A stretch of 64,000 bases of DNA from a bacterium (GTDB taxonomy: Bacteria > Actinomycetota > Thermoleophilia > Solirubrobacterales > 70-9): positions 1 to 64,000 of the forward strand of contig JAHEXV010000004.1 of the NCBI GenBank assembly GCA_023251935.1, given 5' to 3'. The first letter of the stretch is position 1; each line of letters opens with the position of its first letter. The translations under genes were made by a program, and so were the position numbers. The notes beneath the pieces are model-generated. The model saw only the letters and a list, made by a program, of their open reading frames with translations, was not told the origin of the DNA and did not search any database. Positions 30,727-43,000 of the stretch are shown one piece after another.

Positions 30727-31640
30727 GCCGTCACCCCGATCTTCTCCTTGACGGCGTCCGGGATCTCGTCGATCCGTTCGACGACCGGGATCCCGGCCCC
30801 CTCCAGGCGGGCGATCTTCTCGGTTGCCGTGTCCTCGGCTCCCTCGACGATCGTCCCGGCGTGGCCGAAGCTCATCCCCTTCATCTCCTCGGAGTCCATG
30901 AACCGGCCGGCCATGAAGGCGACGATCGGGAGCCTCGATCGGTTGTCCTTGACCCACTCGGCGAGCTGCGCCTCCATCCGCCCGCCCGGCTCCGTGTAGA
31001 TGACGATCGCCTCGGTTTGCTCGTCAGCCTCGAACAGCGGCATCAGCTCGGCGTAGGTCGACCCGATGATCGCGTCGCCGCCGATCGAGACCGCCGTCGA
31101 CTGCCCGAGGCCGGCCGCGGTCAACGTGGATGAGATCTCGGTGGTCATCCCGCCGCTTCGCGACATGACCCCGATCGCGCCCGGCGCGTAGGCCTTGGCA
31201 GCGTCCTTCGCCGGCCCTCCGATGCCGCCCATCTTGCAGACCTCGGGGACGATCAACCCGAGGCAGTTCGGGCCGATGATCCGGGCCCCGCGCATCCCGG
31301 CCAGCTCGACCATCTCGGCGACGTCGCGACGAGGGATCCGCTCGGTGACGATGACGATCAGCTCGATCCCCGCCTCGATCGCCTCGAACACGGCATCCTT
31401 GGTGAACGCGGGCGGGACCGTGACCACCGAGCCATTGGGGACGTAGCCGACCGCGTCGGCGACCTGCTGCACGGTGTCGAAGACCGGGACGCCGTGGACC
31501 TCGCGCCCCTTTCGCCCCGGGGTCACTCCGCCGACCACCCGGGATCCGTAGTCGAGGCACTCCCGGGTCAGGTTGACCGCCTCGCGCCCGGTGATGCCCT
31601 GGACGATGAACGTGAACTCCTCTGAGAGCAGGATCGACAT
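30723..31640 (-). CDS. sucD: Succinyl-CoA synthetase alpha subunit
   Basis: TFIVQGITGREAVNLTRECLDYGSRVVGGVTPGRKG; IGPNCLGLIVP; MSRSGGMTTEIS; SFGHAGTIVEG. Confidence 0.9.
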   Translation of the reverse strand: MSILLSEEFTFIVQGITGREAVNLTRECLDYGSRVVGGVTPGRKGREVHGVPVFDTVQQVADAVGYVPNGSVVTVPPAFTKDAVFEAIEAGIELIVIVTERIPRRDVAEMVELAGMRGARIIGPNCLGLIVPEVCKMGGIGGPAKDAAKAYAPGAIGVMSRSGGMTTEISSTLTAAGLGQSTAVSIGGDAIIGSTYAELMPLFEADEQTEAIVIYTEPGGRMEAQLAEWVKDNRSRLPIVAFMAGRFMDSEEMKGMSFGHAGTIVEGAEDTATEKIARLEGAGIPVVERIDEIPDAVKEKIGVTA

Positions 31641-31706
31641 CTCAGGCGGCACCAATTGCGGCGGCTTCGCCGCCTGACCTGCTGCTTTCGGTGCTAAAGC
31701 ACCTCA

Positions 31707-32918
31707 TCACGTACCTTCCTGGATCTTCGCCACGGCCCGACCGGCGGCATCCCACATCGAGACCGAGCGGTCGCAGTACTCGACCCCGTAGCGCCGGAGG
31801 ATCTTTTCCCCCTCCTCCTCCCAGGCGCCGGGGATGCGGAAGACCGCGATCGTCTCGGCCGGGTCCCTTCCGAGCTCCAGGCAGGCCTTGATCACCCCTC
31901 GGGCGACGATGTCGACCCGGGTGTTGGAGACGATCGACATCATCACGGCGATCTTCTCGACGCCGTCCTTGCGCAGCACCTCCTTGGCGAGCCCGCAGGC
32001 CTTCGCCACCGAGGGGTTGCCGCCGATCTCGGTGTAGTTGGCGGGCTTGCCGCCCTGGCTGCGAACCGCGTCGGTGAGCGTCAGCGAGCCGCCGCCCGCT
32101 CCGATCACCAGCCCGAGGTTGCCGGAGAACCCGTGGTCCTTGCCCTGGATCACGCCACGGTGATCGGCCGCGTCGATCGCCTTGACGTTGCGCTCGAAAT
32201 CGCTCGGCTCGTACGGCTCCCGGGTGTCCTGCGCCTCGATCCCGAGCTCCTCCAGCAACTCCTTCTGGCGCGGCTTGGCCTCGTTCTCCATCTCCATGTG
32301 GGCGTCGAGGGCGACGAAGCTGCCGTCGTCGAGCCGGGCCAGCGGGTTGATCTCGGCCAGGGTCATGTCGCAGTCGCGCATCAGGCGCGCCAGGCGGGCG
32401 AGGATCGGGGTGGCGCGGGTCAGCTCCGAGCCGGTGACCCCGGTCCGAGCGATCACCTGCTTGGCGTGGAAGTCGGAGACCGGCAGCAGGTTCGACAGGT
32501 GGCCGCGGCCCACGTGGTCGGGATGGGAGGCGGCCACCTCCTCGATGTCGATCCCGCCCATGTCGCTGAACAGCATCATCGGGCGCTTGACGGTTCCGTC
32601 CCAGATCACGCTGGCGTAGTACTCCTGTGCGACCTCCGCCTTCGGGTCGACGAGCACGCCGCGCGGGGCGTGGCCGTTGATCGCGAGGTCCAGGATCGCG
32701 GCCGCGTGCTCGGCGGCCTCCTCGGGGGTGTCGGCGAACTTGACCCCGCCGGCCTTCATCCGGCCGCCGGTCAGCACCTGGGACTTGATCACCACCGGCC
32801 CGCCGATCTCGGCGGCCACCTCGCGAGCTGCCTCGGCGGTGGTGCAGAAGCCGTAGCGGGTGACCGGGATCCCGGCCCGCTCGACGATCCTCCGGGACTC
32901 GTACTCGTAGAACCTCAT
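31707..32918 (-). CDS. sucC: Succinyl-CoA synthetase beta subunit (ADP-forming family)
   Basis: MRFYEYESRRIVERAGIPVTRYGF...VVIKSQVLTGGRMKAGGVKFADTPEEA; LAEINPLARLDDGSFVALDAHMEMENEA; ATP-grasp. The 1039-aa ORF extension upstream is a shadow of pckG. Confidence 0.92.
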   Translation of the reverse strand: MRFYEYESRRIVERAGIPVTRYGFCTTAEAAREVAAEIGGPVVIKSQVLTGGRMKAGGVKFADTPEEAAEHAAAILDLAINGHAPRGVLVDPKAEVAQEYYASVIWDGTVKRPMMLFSDMGGIDIEEVAASHPDHVGRGHLSNLLPVSDFHAKQVIARTGVTGSELTRATPILARLARLMRDCDMTLAEINPLARLDDGSFVALDAHMEMENEAKPRQKELLEELGIEAQDTREPYEPSDFERNVKAIDAADHRGVIQGKDHGFSGNLGLVIGAGGGSLTLTDAVRSQGGKPANYTEIGGNPSVAKACGLAKEVLRKDGVEKIAVMMSIVSNTRVDIVARGVIKACLELGRDPAETIAVFRIPGAWEEEGEKILRRYGVEYCDRSVSMWDAAGRAVAKIQEGT

Positions 32919-33044
32919 CAGCGGGGCGGGAACCCTATCTGACCCCATCCGTTCCCAGTCTGCGAAACAATGGGCGCACGTCCAGGCACCGAACCCCTGG
33001 ACGTTTGCCGTTTCAGAGAACCACGGAAGGAGTTGATCCAACCC

Positions 33045-34851
<1,807 letters not shown>

Positions 34852-34868
<17 letters not shown>

Positions 34869-35352
34869 GCACGGGCGGCGGCGGCCGCTCTATTACCGAC
34901 TCGCCTTTCCGCTCGTCGCCTCGCGCCCGGGGTCCTGGTTCTTCGTCAACGTCGCCCCCCACCTCGACCGCGGGCTGCTTCGCCTCACCGGCGGCCGGCT
35001 GACCACCGGCGGCCGGGGCCTGGTCGGCTTCCTGGTCGTGCGCGGGGCTCGAAGCGGCGGCGAGCGCACCACCCCGCTGGTCTGGACCGGCGATGGCGAA
35101 AACGTCCTCTTGGTCGCCTCGAGGGGCGGGGACACGAAGCACCCGGCCTGGTACCTGAACGCGGTGGCGAATCCGGACGTCAGGTTCTCGGCCGACGGCA
35201 CAGAGCGCCCCTACCGGGCGCGGACCGCGACCGCGGAGGAGCGTCCACGGCTCTGGGAGCTCGTCAACCGCCGCTACCCGGGTTACGAGGTCTACCAGCG
35301 CCGCGCCGGGCGCCGCGAGATCCCGATCGTGGTGCTGGAGCCGACTACATAG
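34852..35352 (+). CDS. Deazaflavin-dependent nitroreductase family protein (Ddn-like)
   Basis: [57 protein letters not shown]. Confidence 0.9.
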
Positions 35353-35872
35353 GCAAGGAGCGGCGCCGCAACCGCTTGATGGCCCGGAGCTCCTCTACGT
35401 CGATCAGATCCACGGGCTTTCCGGCGGCGAGCTTCATCGCGATCATGTCGTCGGGGGAGGCGACCAACACCGAGAAGCCGCCGAGGTCCATTCGCTCGGC
35501 GTGGCGACGTAGTACGGCATAGCGGGGCGCCCCATCCACGTCGCGATGGACGTCCAGCCATCCGGCCGCGGTGTCGAGCGTCAGCAGCTGAACGTTTCGC
35601 AGGGTGCCGGCATCGGGAACGAAGGGAACGTCTTCGGCGATCTCCCGTAGACGCGCGTCCAGTTCGACCAGGACTGCGCCCAGCGCCTCCAGGTTGCCCT
35701 CATCGGCAGCGAAGACGATGTCCAGATCGCGAGTGAGGCGCGCCGAGCCGTGGAGGAGCATCGCGATGCCGCCGATCACGACGAAGTCGACGCCGGCCTC
35801 GGTAAGGCGTCTCAGCAGCCCCTCGGCGTCCAGGTCGGGCCACTCAGCGGGACGCTTGTCCTTGGGGTCCAC
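35345..35872 (-). CDS. Nucleotidyltransferase-fold protein (AbiEii / DUF6036-like), possible toxin
   Basis: VDFVVIGGIAMLLHGSARLTRDLDIVFAADEGNLEAL; overlaps the upstream XRE gene. Confidence 0.8.
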   Translation of the reverse strand: MDPKDKRPAEWPDLDAEGLLRRLTEAGVDFVVIGGIAMLLHGSARLTRDLDIVFAADEGNLEALGAVLVELDARLREIAEDVPFVPDAGTLRNVQLLTLDTAAGWLDVHRDVDGAPRYAVLRRHAERMDLGGFSVLVASPDDMIAMKLAAGKPVDLIDVEELRAIKRLRRRSLPM

Positions 35873-36200
35873 CGGTGCCCCTCACCGTGGGAGCAAGTTG
35901 CCTGAGATCGTTGTAGGCCGCAGCGAAGTACCTCAGCCGCTCGGCGGCGGTCTTCCGCAGATTGGAGACGAGCATCGTCTCGTCGAGGGGGGGATAGGTG
36001 CTGGGCTCGAGCTCGATCTGCATCGCATTGCCCGTTGCCGCCACCGCGTGCCGAAAGGTCTCGAATCGTGGGTTTGCGTCCGAGGACTCGAGTCGGGCGA
36101 CAGCAGACTGGGTGGTGTCGAGCCGTCGTGCGAGCTCGGCCTGCGTGAGGCCGGATGCCTCACGCGCGCGCTTTAGGAATGGACCGGGAGCCATCATCAC
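35844..36200 (-). CDS. XRE family HTH regulator, possible antitoxin
   Basis: FLKRAREASGLTQAELARRLDTTQSAVARLESSDANPRFETF; 29-bp overlap with the downstream nucleotidyltransferase. Confidence 0.88.
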   Translation of the reverse strand: MMMAPGPFLKRAREASGLTQAELARRLDTTQSAVARLESSDANPRFETFRHAVAATGNAMQIELEPSTYPPLDETMLVSNLRKTAAERLRYFAAAYNDLRQLAPTVRGTGGPQGQASR

Positions 36201-36211
36201 ATCACATTTTA

Positions 36212-36232
36212 GCGATATCGCATATATGCGAT
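36212..36232. promoter_or_regulatory. Overlapping palindromes, putative XRE operator
   Basis: GCGATATCGC (36212-36221) and ATCGCATATATGCGAT (36217-36232) are both perfect palindromes 12-32 nt upstream of the XRE start codon. Confidence 0.6.
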
Positions 36233-36266
36233 GGCAAAATGGTCGGCAGGTACGGTAAGGCGCTCA

Positions 36267-36642
36267 TGCACTCGCTGGAGCAGTCCTCGCGCCTGCCCGC
36301 CGCCGCCCGCGACGTCTGGGGCGGAGCTGGATCCTGCTCGGGGGCCTCGTCCCGGTCGACTTCGACGATCTGCACCTCGTCGAGCTGGAGCCCGGGCGGC
36401 GCTTCCTGGAGCGCTCGCGGACGCTGACCTTTTCGGTCTGGCAGCACGAGCGCCTGGTCGAGCCCGACGGCGAGGGCCGCTGCCGGATCACCGACCGGCT
36501 GGGCTTCGAGCTCCGCTCGGCGCTGGCCTGGCTGCCCGGCTCGGCGCGGCTCGCGCGGGCGGTCGTCGCGGCGCTCTTCCTCCATCGCCACCGGCGGCTC
36601 GCACGCCACTACCTGGGTGCCGCGCCGCGCTCGGCGGGCTAG
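36267..36642 (+). pseudogene. Truncated/deleted hypothetical (SRPBCC-like) gene
   Basis: N-terminal MHSLEQSSRLPAAARDVWG in one frame abuts RSWILLGGLVPVDFDDLHLVELEPGRRFLERSRTLTFSVWQHERLVEPDGEGRCRITDRLGFELR...RHRRLARHYLG* in another frame. Confidence 0.6.
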
Positions 36643-37688
36643 AGCTCGTAGGCCTCCGCCAGCTCCGGGTCCTTGCGGGCGAGCATCTCGGCCAGCGTGA
36701 CCATCACCTTGCACTGCTTCCAGGTCGCGTCATCCTGCATCTTGCCGTCGATCATGTGGACGCCACGGCCGTCCGGGATCGCCTCGAGCACCTTCTTGGC
36801 GAACCGGACCTCCTCGGCCGGGGGGCTGAAGACCTTCTTGGCGATCTCGATCTGCGCCGGGTGGAGCGACCAGGCGCCGACGCAGCCGAGCAGGAAGGCG
36901 GCGCGAAACTGCGTCTCGCATCCCTCGGTGTCCTTGATGTCCCCGTAGGGGCCATAGAAGGGCAGGATCCCGGCCGAGGTGCAGGCGTCGACCATGCGGG
37001 CGATCGAGTAGTGCCAGGGGTCCTGCTGCGCGGTGGCGCGTTGGGCGTCGGGGTTGTCGGGGTCCGGGTCCTCGATCACCCTGTAGGCGGGATGGCCGCC
37101 GCCGACCCGGGTCGTCTTCATGCGCCGGAACGCGGCCAGGTCGGCCGGGCCGAAGCTCATCCCCTGCATCCGCGGGCTCGCGGTCGCGATCTCCTCGAGG
37201 TTGACGACGCCCAGCGAGGTCTCGAGGATGGCGTGAACGAGGAGCGGGCGCTCGAGGCCCGCCTTCGCCTCGAGCTGGGCCAGCAGCCGATCGACGTAGT
37301 GGATGTCCCAGGGGCCCTCGACCTTGGGGATCATCACGACCTCGAGCTTGTCCCCGATCTCGGTCACCAGGCTGACGAGGTCGTCCAGGGCCCAGGGGCT
37401 CTCCAGCGAGTTGACCCGCGTCCAGAGCGAGGTGTCGCCGAAGTCGGTGGACTTGGCGACCCGGACCAGGCCCTCGCGCGCCGCCTCCTTGCGGTCTGCC
37501 GCGATCGCGTCCTCGAGGTTGCCGAGCAGGATGTCGACCTGCTTCGCCATCTCGGGGACCTTGGCGGCCATCTTCTCGTTCGAGGGGTCGAAGAAGTGGA
37601 CCATCCGGGATGGCTTCACGGGAATCTCGGTCGGCGGCTGAGGGGCGCCGATCGCGAGCGGGTTTCCGAACTGGCGTGGGTTTCGCAA
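36639..37688 (-). CDS. HpcH/HpaI-family CoA ester lyase (malyl-CoA / beta-methylmalyl-CoA lyase-like)
   Basis: [101 protein letters not shown]. Confidence 0.9.
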   Translation of the reverse strand: MRNPRQFGNPLAIGAPQPPTEIPVKPSRMVHFFDPSNEKMAAKVPEMAKQVDILLGNLEDAIAADRKEAAREGLVRVAKSTDFGDTSLWTRVNSLESPWALDDLVSLVTEIGDKLEVVMIPKVEGPWDIHYVDRLLAQLEAKAGLERPLLVHAILETSLGVVNLEEIATASPRMQGMSFGPADLAAFRRMKTTRVGGGHPAYRVIEDPDPDNPDAQRATAQQDPWHYSIARMVDACTSAGILPFYGPYGDIKDTEGCETQFRAAFLLGCVGAWSLHPAQIEIAKKVFSPPAEEVRFAKKVLEAIPDGRGVHMIDGKMQDDATWKQCKVMVTLAEMLARKDPELAEAYEL

Positions 37689-37771
37689 CTTGCTTCTCCC
37701 AAGGTCAAGCGTAGATCAGCGACGAGGGAGCGGAACCGTACCGGCTCGCCGCCGCCGACTAGCCTCCCGGC

Positions 37772-38224
37772 ATGGAGGTGAGGATCAGGGCGGCCGAGCG
37801 GAAGGACGCGGGCGCGGTGCTCGACGCGTTGGAGTGGCTGTTCGCTCCCCCTGGAGCGCGACCCGACGACTGGGATCCGGAGCGGGCCAGGAAGGCGCTT
37901 GACGAGGCGATCTCCTCGCCCGACGCGCTCGTCCTCCTCGCCGAGCTCGAGGACGGCCTGCTGGTCGGCTACTGCACCGTCTATCACGGCCCGCACACGA
38001 TCCGCTTCGGGATGCGGGCCTGGCTGGAGGAGCTCGCCGTCCACCCGGACCGCCGCTCGGCCGGCATCGGGGCCCGGCTGCTCGACGCCGCCAGAGCGTG
38101 GGCCCGCCAGCGAGGCGCCTCGCACCTGAAGCTGGACAGCGCTCTGCCCCGCACCGAAGCGCACCGCTTCTACGAGCGCCAGCGGCCGAGCGGGCGCTCC
38201 TACAGCTTCGCCTGGAGGCTGTAG
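37772..38224 (+). CDS. GNAT family N-acetyltransferase
   Basis: AWLEELAVHPDRRSAGIGARLLDAARAWARQRGASHLKLDSALPRTEAHRFYER. Confidence 0.9.
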   Translation: MEVRIRAAERKDAGAVLDALEWLFAPPGARPDDWDPERARKALDEAISSPDALVLLAELEDGLLVGYCTVYHGPHTIRFGMRAWLEELAVHPDRRSAGIGARLLDAARAWARQRGASHLKLDSALPRTEAHRFYERQRPSGRSYSFAWRL

Positions 38225-38414
38225 GGCGCTCACCCGAGCCGGCACGCGCACGCCCATCCGAGCACCGCCGGCAGCTAGCCGCTTGGATCGACTGTCGCCT
38301 TACTCGGCCGGAGACCGAGTAATCCGACACTCGACCGGAGGCGCCGGCGATCGCGACCCCGCAGCTATCCTTCCCGGCGCCCCCGAACCAGGGCCCGCCG
38401 CAACCCAAGGAGCC

Positions 38415-39614
38415 ATGGCAGTAGCCACCGATACCTACACGGAGAAGACCGACGAGCAGAAGGCGATCACCGAGATGGTGCGCCAGTTCGCCGACAACGA
38501 GATCATCCCGGTCGCCGAGGAATACGACTCCGAGGACAAGTTCCCGGAGCCGATCGTCGAGCAGATGAAGGAGCTGGGGCTGTTCGGGGTGACGATCCCC
38601 GAGGAGCACGGCGGGATGGGCCTCGACCTGACCACCTACGCGATGATCGTCGAGGAGCTCTCCCGCGGTTGGATCTCGATCTCCGGGGTCGTCAACACCC
38701 ACTTCATCGGCTCCTACCTGCTGATGAAGTTCGGCACCGACGAGCAGAAGGACCACTTCCTGCCGAGGATGGCCACCGGCGAGATCCGCGCCGCCTTCTC
38801 GCTGTCCGAGCCCGAGGTCGGCTCCGACGTGCAGGGGATCAAGTCGACGGCGAAGCGGGTCGCCGAGGACGAGTGGGAGATCAGCGGCCAGAAGATGTGG
38901 GTCACCAACGGGCTGCTGTCGGGCGTCGTCTTCGTGCTCGTCAAGACCGATCCCAAGGCCGATCCGCCGTACAAGGGCATGACCTGCTTCATCTGCGAGA
39001 AGGAACCCGGCGCCGCCGAGGTCCCGGGGCTTCGGATCCCGCCGAAGATCAGGAAGATGGGCTACAAGGGGGTCGAGTCGACCGAGCTCGTCTTCGATGG
39101 CTTCAAGGTCGCCGACGACCGTGTTCTCGGCGGGCCGGAGGGGATCGGCCAGGGCTTCGTGCAGATGATGGACGCGCTCGAGGTCGGTCGCGTCAACGTC
39201 GCCGCGCGGGGCGTCGGGGTCGCTCAGCGGGCCCTCGAGCTCGCCCTGCGCTACAGCCAGCAGCGGAAGGCCTTCGGCAAGCCGATCGCCCAGCACCAAG
39301 CGATCACCTTCAAGCTCGCCGAGATGGGCACCCGCCTGGAGGCGGCGCGGCTGCTCACCCTGAAGGCGGCGAGGATGAAGGACGCCGGCGAGCGCTCGGA
39401 CCTCGAGGCGGGGATGGCGAAGCTGTTCGCATCCGAGGCGGCGAGGGCGAATGCCGAGGACGCCTTGCGCATTCACGGCGGCTACGGGTATTCGAAGGAG
39501 TACGAGATCGAGCGGATCTACCGCGACGCGCCGCTGCTCCTGATCGGCGAGGGCACCTCCGAGATCCAGAAGATGGTGATCGGCAAGAAGCTCCTGGAGC
39601 GAAACCCGATCTGA
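38415..39614 (+). CDS. Acyl-CoA dehydrogenase (candidate actinobacterial methylsuccinyl-CoA dehydrogenase)
   Basis: ELGLFGVTIPEEHGGMGLDLTTYAMIVEELSRGWISISGVVNTHFIGSYL...GRVNVAARGVGVAQRALELALRYSQQRKAFGKPIAQHQAI...IHGGYGYSKEYEIERIYRDAPLLLIGEGTSEIQ. Confidence 0.93.
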   Translation: MAVATDTYTEKTDEQKAITEMVRQFADNEIIPVAEEYDSEDKFPEPIVEQMKELGLFGVTIPEEHGGMGLDLTTYAMIVEELSRGWISISGVVNTHFIGSYLLMKFGTDEQKDHFLPRMATGEIRAAFSLSEPEVGSDVQGIKSTAKRVAEDEWEISGQKMWVTNGLLSGVVFVLVKTDPKADPPYKGMTCFICEKEPGAAEVPGLRIPPKIRKMGYKGVESTELVFDGFKVADDRVLGGPEGIGQGFVQMMDALEVGRVNVAARGVGVAQRALELALRYSQQRKAFGKPIAQHQAITFKLAEMGTRLEAARLLTLKAARMKDAGERSDLEAGMAKLFASEAARANAEDALRIHGGYGYSKEYEIERIYRDAPLLLIGEGTSEIQKMVIGKKLLERNPI

Positions 39615-39660
39615 TGCTTGCCCCGGACCCGGCTTCGCCTCCACCGCGGCGGGGTTGCTG

Positions 39661-40023
39661 ATGCCCAGACCTCAGGAGCTGATCGCGGTGGCCGTTCGCA
39701 ACCTCGAGCGGGAGGTCCCGGCGCTGGCGCGGCTGAAGATCGTCGTCCGCCTCGAGCTCAAGGGACGCGGAGACGTCCAGGTTTTCCGGGTCCGGCTCCC
39801 CGCACCGGAGGTGTCCAAGGGCGAGCCCGACGATGCCCGGCTCGAGGTGGCGATGTCGCGCTCCGTCTTCAACCGCTGGGCCGAGAAGGGCCATGTCGCC
39901 GACTGGCGAGACGCCTACGACCACGGCGACGTCAGGGTCACCGGCGATCCCGAGGTGCGGAAGCTGATCGGCACCGTGATCGAGCGCCACCTGGCGCGCG
40001 CCCAGCTCAGGAAGGCCCACTAG
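39661..40023 (+). CDS. Hypothetical protein
   Basis: 121-122 aa ORF packed between the acyl-CoA dehydrogenase and subtilase genes. Confidence 0.6.
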   Translation: MPRPQELIAVAVRNLEREVPALARLKIVVRLELKGRGDVQVFRVRLPAPEVSKGEPDDARLEVAMSRSVFNRWAEKGHVADWRDAYDHGDVRVTGDPEVRKLIGTVIERHLARAQLRKAH

Positions 40024-40026
40024 CCG

Positions 40027-43000
40027 GTGCGGCGTCGGGGGGCGTTCGCGATCGCGCTCGTCGTCTGCCTCGCGGTCGGCTCGGGCTGGGCGATAGGCGC
40101 GTCCCGGGAGCCCGTTCCCAGCCGGTCGGAGCTGCGCTCCGAGGCGTCCCTGCCCCGGGGCTTCGTCCCAGCGGTGGCGGGCACCGAGCGGGGACTGGGC
40201 CGTTATTTCGTGATCATGCGGCAGCCGTCGGTGGCCGACAAGCTCCGGTCGAGCGGCGACTCGCTCTCGGGCCCGAGCCAGCGCCGGGCGGCGCGACAGG
40301 CGCTTCGCGGCCAGAGGCCCGCGCTCGGCGCGGCGCGCTCGATGGGCGGGCGCATCGTGTTTCGCTACGCGGACCTGGTCGACGGGTTCTCGGCCAACCT
40401 CTCGCCGTCGGCGGCCACCGCGCTCGATCGACGGGCGGACGTGCGGTCCGTGCAGCCGGTGCCGATCGTCCACAAGCTCGCCAGCACGGGGCTCGCGGCG
40501 CGGGGCGCCGGGCAGAGCGCCTCCTTCATCGGCGCCCCCAAGGTTTGGAGGAAGCTCGGCGCCCAGGGCCAGGGGATCACGGTCGCCGACGTGGACACCG
40601 GGATCGACTACACGCACAAGAACTTCGGCGGCCCCGGCACCGCGGCCGCCTACCGCCACAACGATCCGAACTTGATCGAGCCCGGCACCTTCCCGACCAG
40701 AAAGGTGATCGCCGGCTATGACCTGGTGGGATCGGACTACGACGTCCTCGACGACGACCCCTCCAACGACGTCCCTCGCCCAGACCCGGACCCGCTCGAC
40801 CGCGACGGCCACGGCTCCCACACGGCCGGGAGCTGTTGTGGCGACGGGGTCCCGGGCAAGGTCGGAAAGGGGGTCGCCCCGAAGGCGAAGCTCTACGCGA
40901 TCAAGGTCTGGGACGTCGGCGACTCGACCGCCGACGTCCTGGTGGCGGGATTCGAGCGCGCGATGGACCCGAACGACGATGGGAACATGAACGACGCCGC
41001 CGACGTGCTCACCTTCTCCGGCGGGGTCGACTACGGCTCGCAGAACTCGCTCGAGGCCCAGGCCGCCCAGCGGGTCGTCAATCTGGGCACTGTCCTCGTC
41101 GCGGCGGCCGGCAACGCGGGTAACCAGCCGACCGGCGGCTCCGCATACATCGAGGGGTCTCCGGCGAACGCCCCAGGGGTGGTCTCGGTCGCCGCGTCGA
41201 TCAGCCAGTTCAAGGCCCAGACGCTGTCGATCGACAGCCCCCAGACCTCGCTCCCGGACAACGGCCTGATGGTCCATCAGGACTGGTCGGGGCGGTTCGA
41301 TTCCGACCTCGCCGACCAGGTGATCGACGCCCGGGAGTTCGACCCTCCATCGGACCCCGCCAACCCCAGCCCGACCGACCAGGAGCTGTGCACCCCGACC
41401 GGGGACAGCTTCAACGGCCAGATCGCCCTGATCTTCAAAGCATCGGCCGACTCCGGGGACTGCACCGCGGACCACAAGGTGGCCGCCGCGGAGCAGATGG
41501 GCGCCGAGGCGGTGATCCTCTGGAACGGGTTCGGCGGCCTCCCGTCGCAGCTCGGCACCGACTCACCCCAGGCCCCGGTCGGCGTTCCCGCCGTGATGCT
41601 GAGCACCAACGATTCCGAGGCCCTCGCCGACACGGTGAGCCCCGACGCCGCGAGCGCCAGCTTCAACACCGTCCCGACCACCGTCACCCTGCACTCCATC
41701 ACCTCGGCGTTCCCCGAGTTCCGAGACGCAATGACCGACTTCACCTCCGAGGGCCCGGCCCGTCTGACCAACGACCTGAAGCCCGACATCTCCGCGCCGG
41801 GGTCGGACATCCTGTCGACCGCGGTCGGCACCGGAAAGGGGGGCCTGCGCGAGTCGGGCACCTCGATGGCGACGCCACACGTCGCCGGGGTGGCGGCGCT
41901 GATTCGTCAGATCCACCCGGGCTGGTCCGTGGCCCGGATCAAGGCAGCGATGATGGACACCGCGACGCGCAAGCTGAACAACAACGACCTCTCGGGGCCG
42001 GTGCCGGCGACGGTGATGGGCGCCGGTCGGGTGCGCGCCGATCGGGCCGCCGAGGCCGTCTCGGTGGCCGCGCCCGGCAGCCTCTCCTTCGGGCTGCGCC
42101 AACTCAAGGGCACCGAGTCCGTGGTGCGGCGCTTCACGGTCGCCAACACCGGCGGCAGGCGGCACCACTACGCGGTCAGCGCGAGCGTCCGCTACGCGGA
42201 CTACGACCCCGACGTGGCCGGGGTTTCGCTGTCCCTCAACGGAAGCTCATTCGGCGCCTCCCGGAGCTTCAACCTCGGCCCCCACGACTCACGGAGGGTG
42301 CTGGTCAGGCTCACCATCCACCCCTCGAAGATCACCGAGGCCGACCAGGAGGACGGCTGGTACTACTTCAATCCCGGCGTCGACGGGTCCGTCAAGGTCG
42401 CCCAGACCAAGCACGGCCGCGACACGCTCAAGGTCGCCTGGCACAACGAGCCGCTGGCGGCCTCCGCTGACCGGCTCTCCAAGACCTCGCTGGACCTGAG
42501 CGGCGGGCCGGACACGATGACCCTGAAGCGGGGCGGCGCGGGGATCGACCACGCGGACCTCTACGAGCTCGGCGCGACCGATCCCGTCAACAGCACCGAA
42601 GAGGAGGACATCGCCGCGATCGGGGCGCGGTCGTTCACCGGCGGCGACCTCGAGGACGGCGACGCGGCCGGGGCGCCCGCCGGCGTGGACGCACTCGCCG
42701 GGGTCGGGTGGCAGGAGTTCCTGACCAACGAGAGCTCGCCCGACGAGCCGGTCGAGTTCGGCGTCCAGACCGCGGCCGTGCACAACACGACCGAGACCGA
42801 GGAGGTCGACGTGCTCGTCGACGCCGGTGCCGACGGCGTCTTCGCCGACTCGGACTTGAAGGCCGACTACCTGATCGTCAAGGAGGCGGCCCCCGGGGGT
42901 CAGGTGTGCGTGTTCGACCTCTCGCTCGCCAACCCGTTCGACGAGTGCTCGGCGAGCTACTTCCCCGACTACACCAACTACGACGGGAACCTGTTCGGGC

